From Candidatus Contendibacter sp. (GTDB lineage: Bacteria; Pseudomonadota; Gammaproteobacteria; Competibacterales; Competibacteraceae), in NCBI GenBank assembly GCA_029624675.1, contig JARSSP010000044.1, positions 270,897 through 334,896 of the forward strand: DNA of 64,000 bases, read 5' to 3'. Every line of letters begins with the position of its first letter. Within the stretch, counting starts at the first letter, position 1. A model generated the notes under the pieces. That model was not told where the DNA came from, did no database searches, and was given only the letters and a program-made list of their open reading frames with translations. Of this stretch, positions 63,693 to 64,000 are shown piece after piece. The position numbers and the translations under genes were made by a program.

Positions 63693-63738
63693 GCCACCCG
63701 CATAGCGGGTGGCTTGAGGAAAGCCCCTAAAAGGGGCT
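63693..63738. mobile_element. Subterminal hairpins of an IS200/IS605-type element
   Basis: GCCACCCGC (63693-63701) and GCGGGTGGC (63705-63713) form a perfect 9-bp hairpin with a 3-nt loop. AGCCCC (63722-63727) and GGGGCT (63733-63738) form a second. They lie between the NACHT stop and the transposase stop, where the 3' end of an IS200/IS605 element carries its foldback structure. The NACHT gene ends only 8 bp before the first hairpin. Confidence 0.65.
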
Positions 63739-63744
63739 GTTAAT

Positions 63745-64000
63745 TTAGTCGTCGAAATCTAGCGATTCTTGCTTATCCAACGCTTCCTGATTGCGCACAT
63801 AGGCACGAACCGTCGCCTCATCCAACCCAACCGTGCTCACGCAGTATCCCCGTGACCAAAAGTGCTTTCCGGTGAACCCCTTCTTCACACCCAAGGCTTC
63901 CCGATGGATCGGGATCGCGGATTTCCCTTTCAGATACCCCACCACCAGAGCCACGCTGAACTTCGGGGGAATCCTCAACACCAGATGGATATGGTCAGGC
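63745..64000 (-). CDS. IS200/IS605-family Y1 transposase TnpA (partial, C-terminal part)
   Basis: The frame is open to the window's right edge and ends at 63745. The first visible residues PDHIHLVLRIPPK contain the HUH metal motif (H-I-H). They are followed by VVGYLKGKSAIPIHREALG, FWSRGYCVSTVGLDEATVRAYVRNQ with the nucleophile Tyr region, and an acidic tail. This is the single-strand transposase of IS200/IS605 elements. Its N-terminal third and the other IS end lie outside the window. Confidence 0.9.
   Translation of the reverse strand, partial: PDHIHLVLRIPPKFSVALVVGYLKGKSAIPIHREALGVKKGFTGKHFWSRGYCVSTVGLDEATVRAYVRNQEALDKQESLDFDD

Overview
The window is a GC-rich bacterial chromosome segment. 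The run kdsA-eno-ftsB-ispD-ispF, with truD just beyond, is the classic gammaproteobacterial order, and hypBFC, MsrQ, cytochrome c', cytochrome b561, MurJ and ParC fit the same class. No rRNA or tRNA gene was seen, so placement below class level (a Competibacteraceae- or Chromatiales-like lineage would fit) is only a guess.

Region 1 (1-25.7 kb) is a surface-glycan and protein-glycosylation locus. It has two SPINDLY/OGT-type TPR glycosyltransferases (137-3058 and 19718-22108), a Wzm/Wzt ABC exporter with a cargo-recognition domain, at least six further glycosyltransferases, a SAM methyltransferase, a sugar epimerase/reductase, membrane proteins of possible GT-C type and a DegT-type sugar aminotransferase. 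It ends with an overlapping ATP-grasp / 4Fe-4S / Cys-motif triplet that I cannot assign to a known pathway. The two long glycosyltransferases at 5342-10044 are visibly AT-richer than their neighbours and look acquired.

Region 2 (25.7-53.3 kb) is mostly core: a trans-sulfuration PLP enzyme, pyrG, kdsA, eno, ftsB (with an odd Pro/Lys-rich tail), ispD, ispF, truD, gcvT-gcvH-gcvPA, a MaoC-phosphotransacylase fusion, a cupin, cytochrome c', cytochrome b561, leuA with a candidate leader-peptide attenuator, hypB-hypF-hypC, a quinone-oxidoreductase-like MDR, msrQ and parC. Uma2 and DUF4143-AAA genes sit between core genes as accessory insertions. Between the MDR gene and msrQ lie two tandem candidate small-RNA genes, each with its own sigma-70-like promoter, a shared 12-nt core and an intrinsic terminator.

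Region 3 (53.3-64 kb) is an accessory, defence-like island around murJ. Two near-duplicate Uma2 genes flank a coupled pair (140-aa unknown plus a degenerate IrrE/ImmA-like protein) and a truncated CHAT-protein remnant. Beyond murJ come a broken STAND-NTPase fragment and a coupled pair: a calcineurin-like metallophosphoesterase and a NACHT NTPase with pentapeptide repeats. These two proteins share a homologous helical module, at the C-terminus of the first and the N-terminus of the second. This is the best candidate for an undescribed system in the window. An IS200/IS605-type transposase, cut by the window edge, abuts the NACHT gene.
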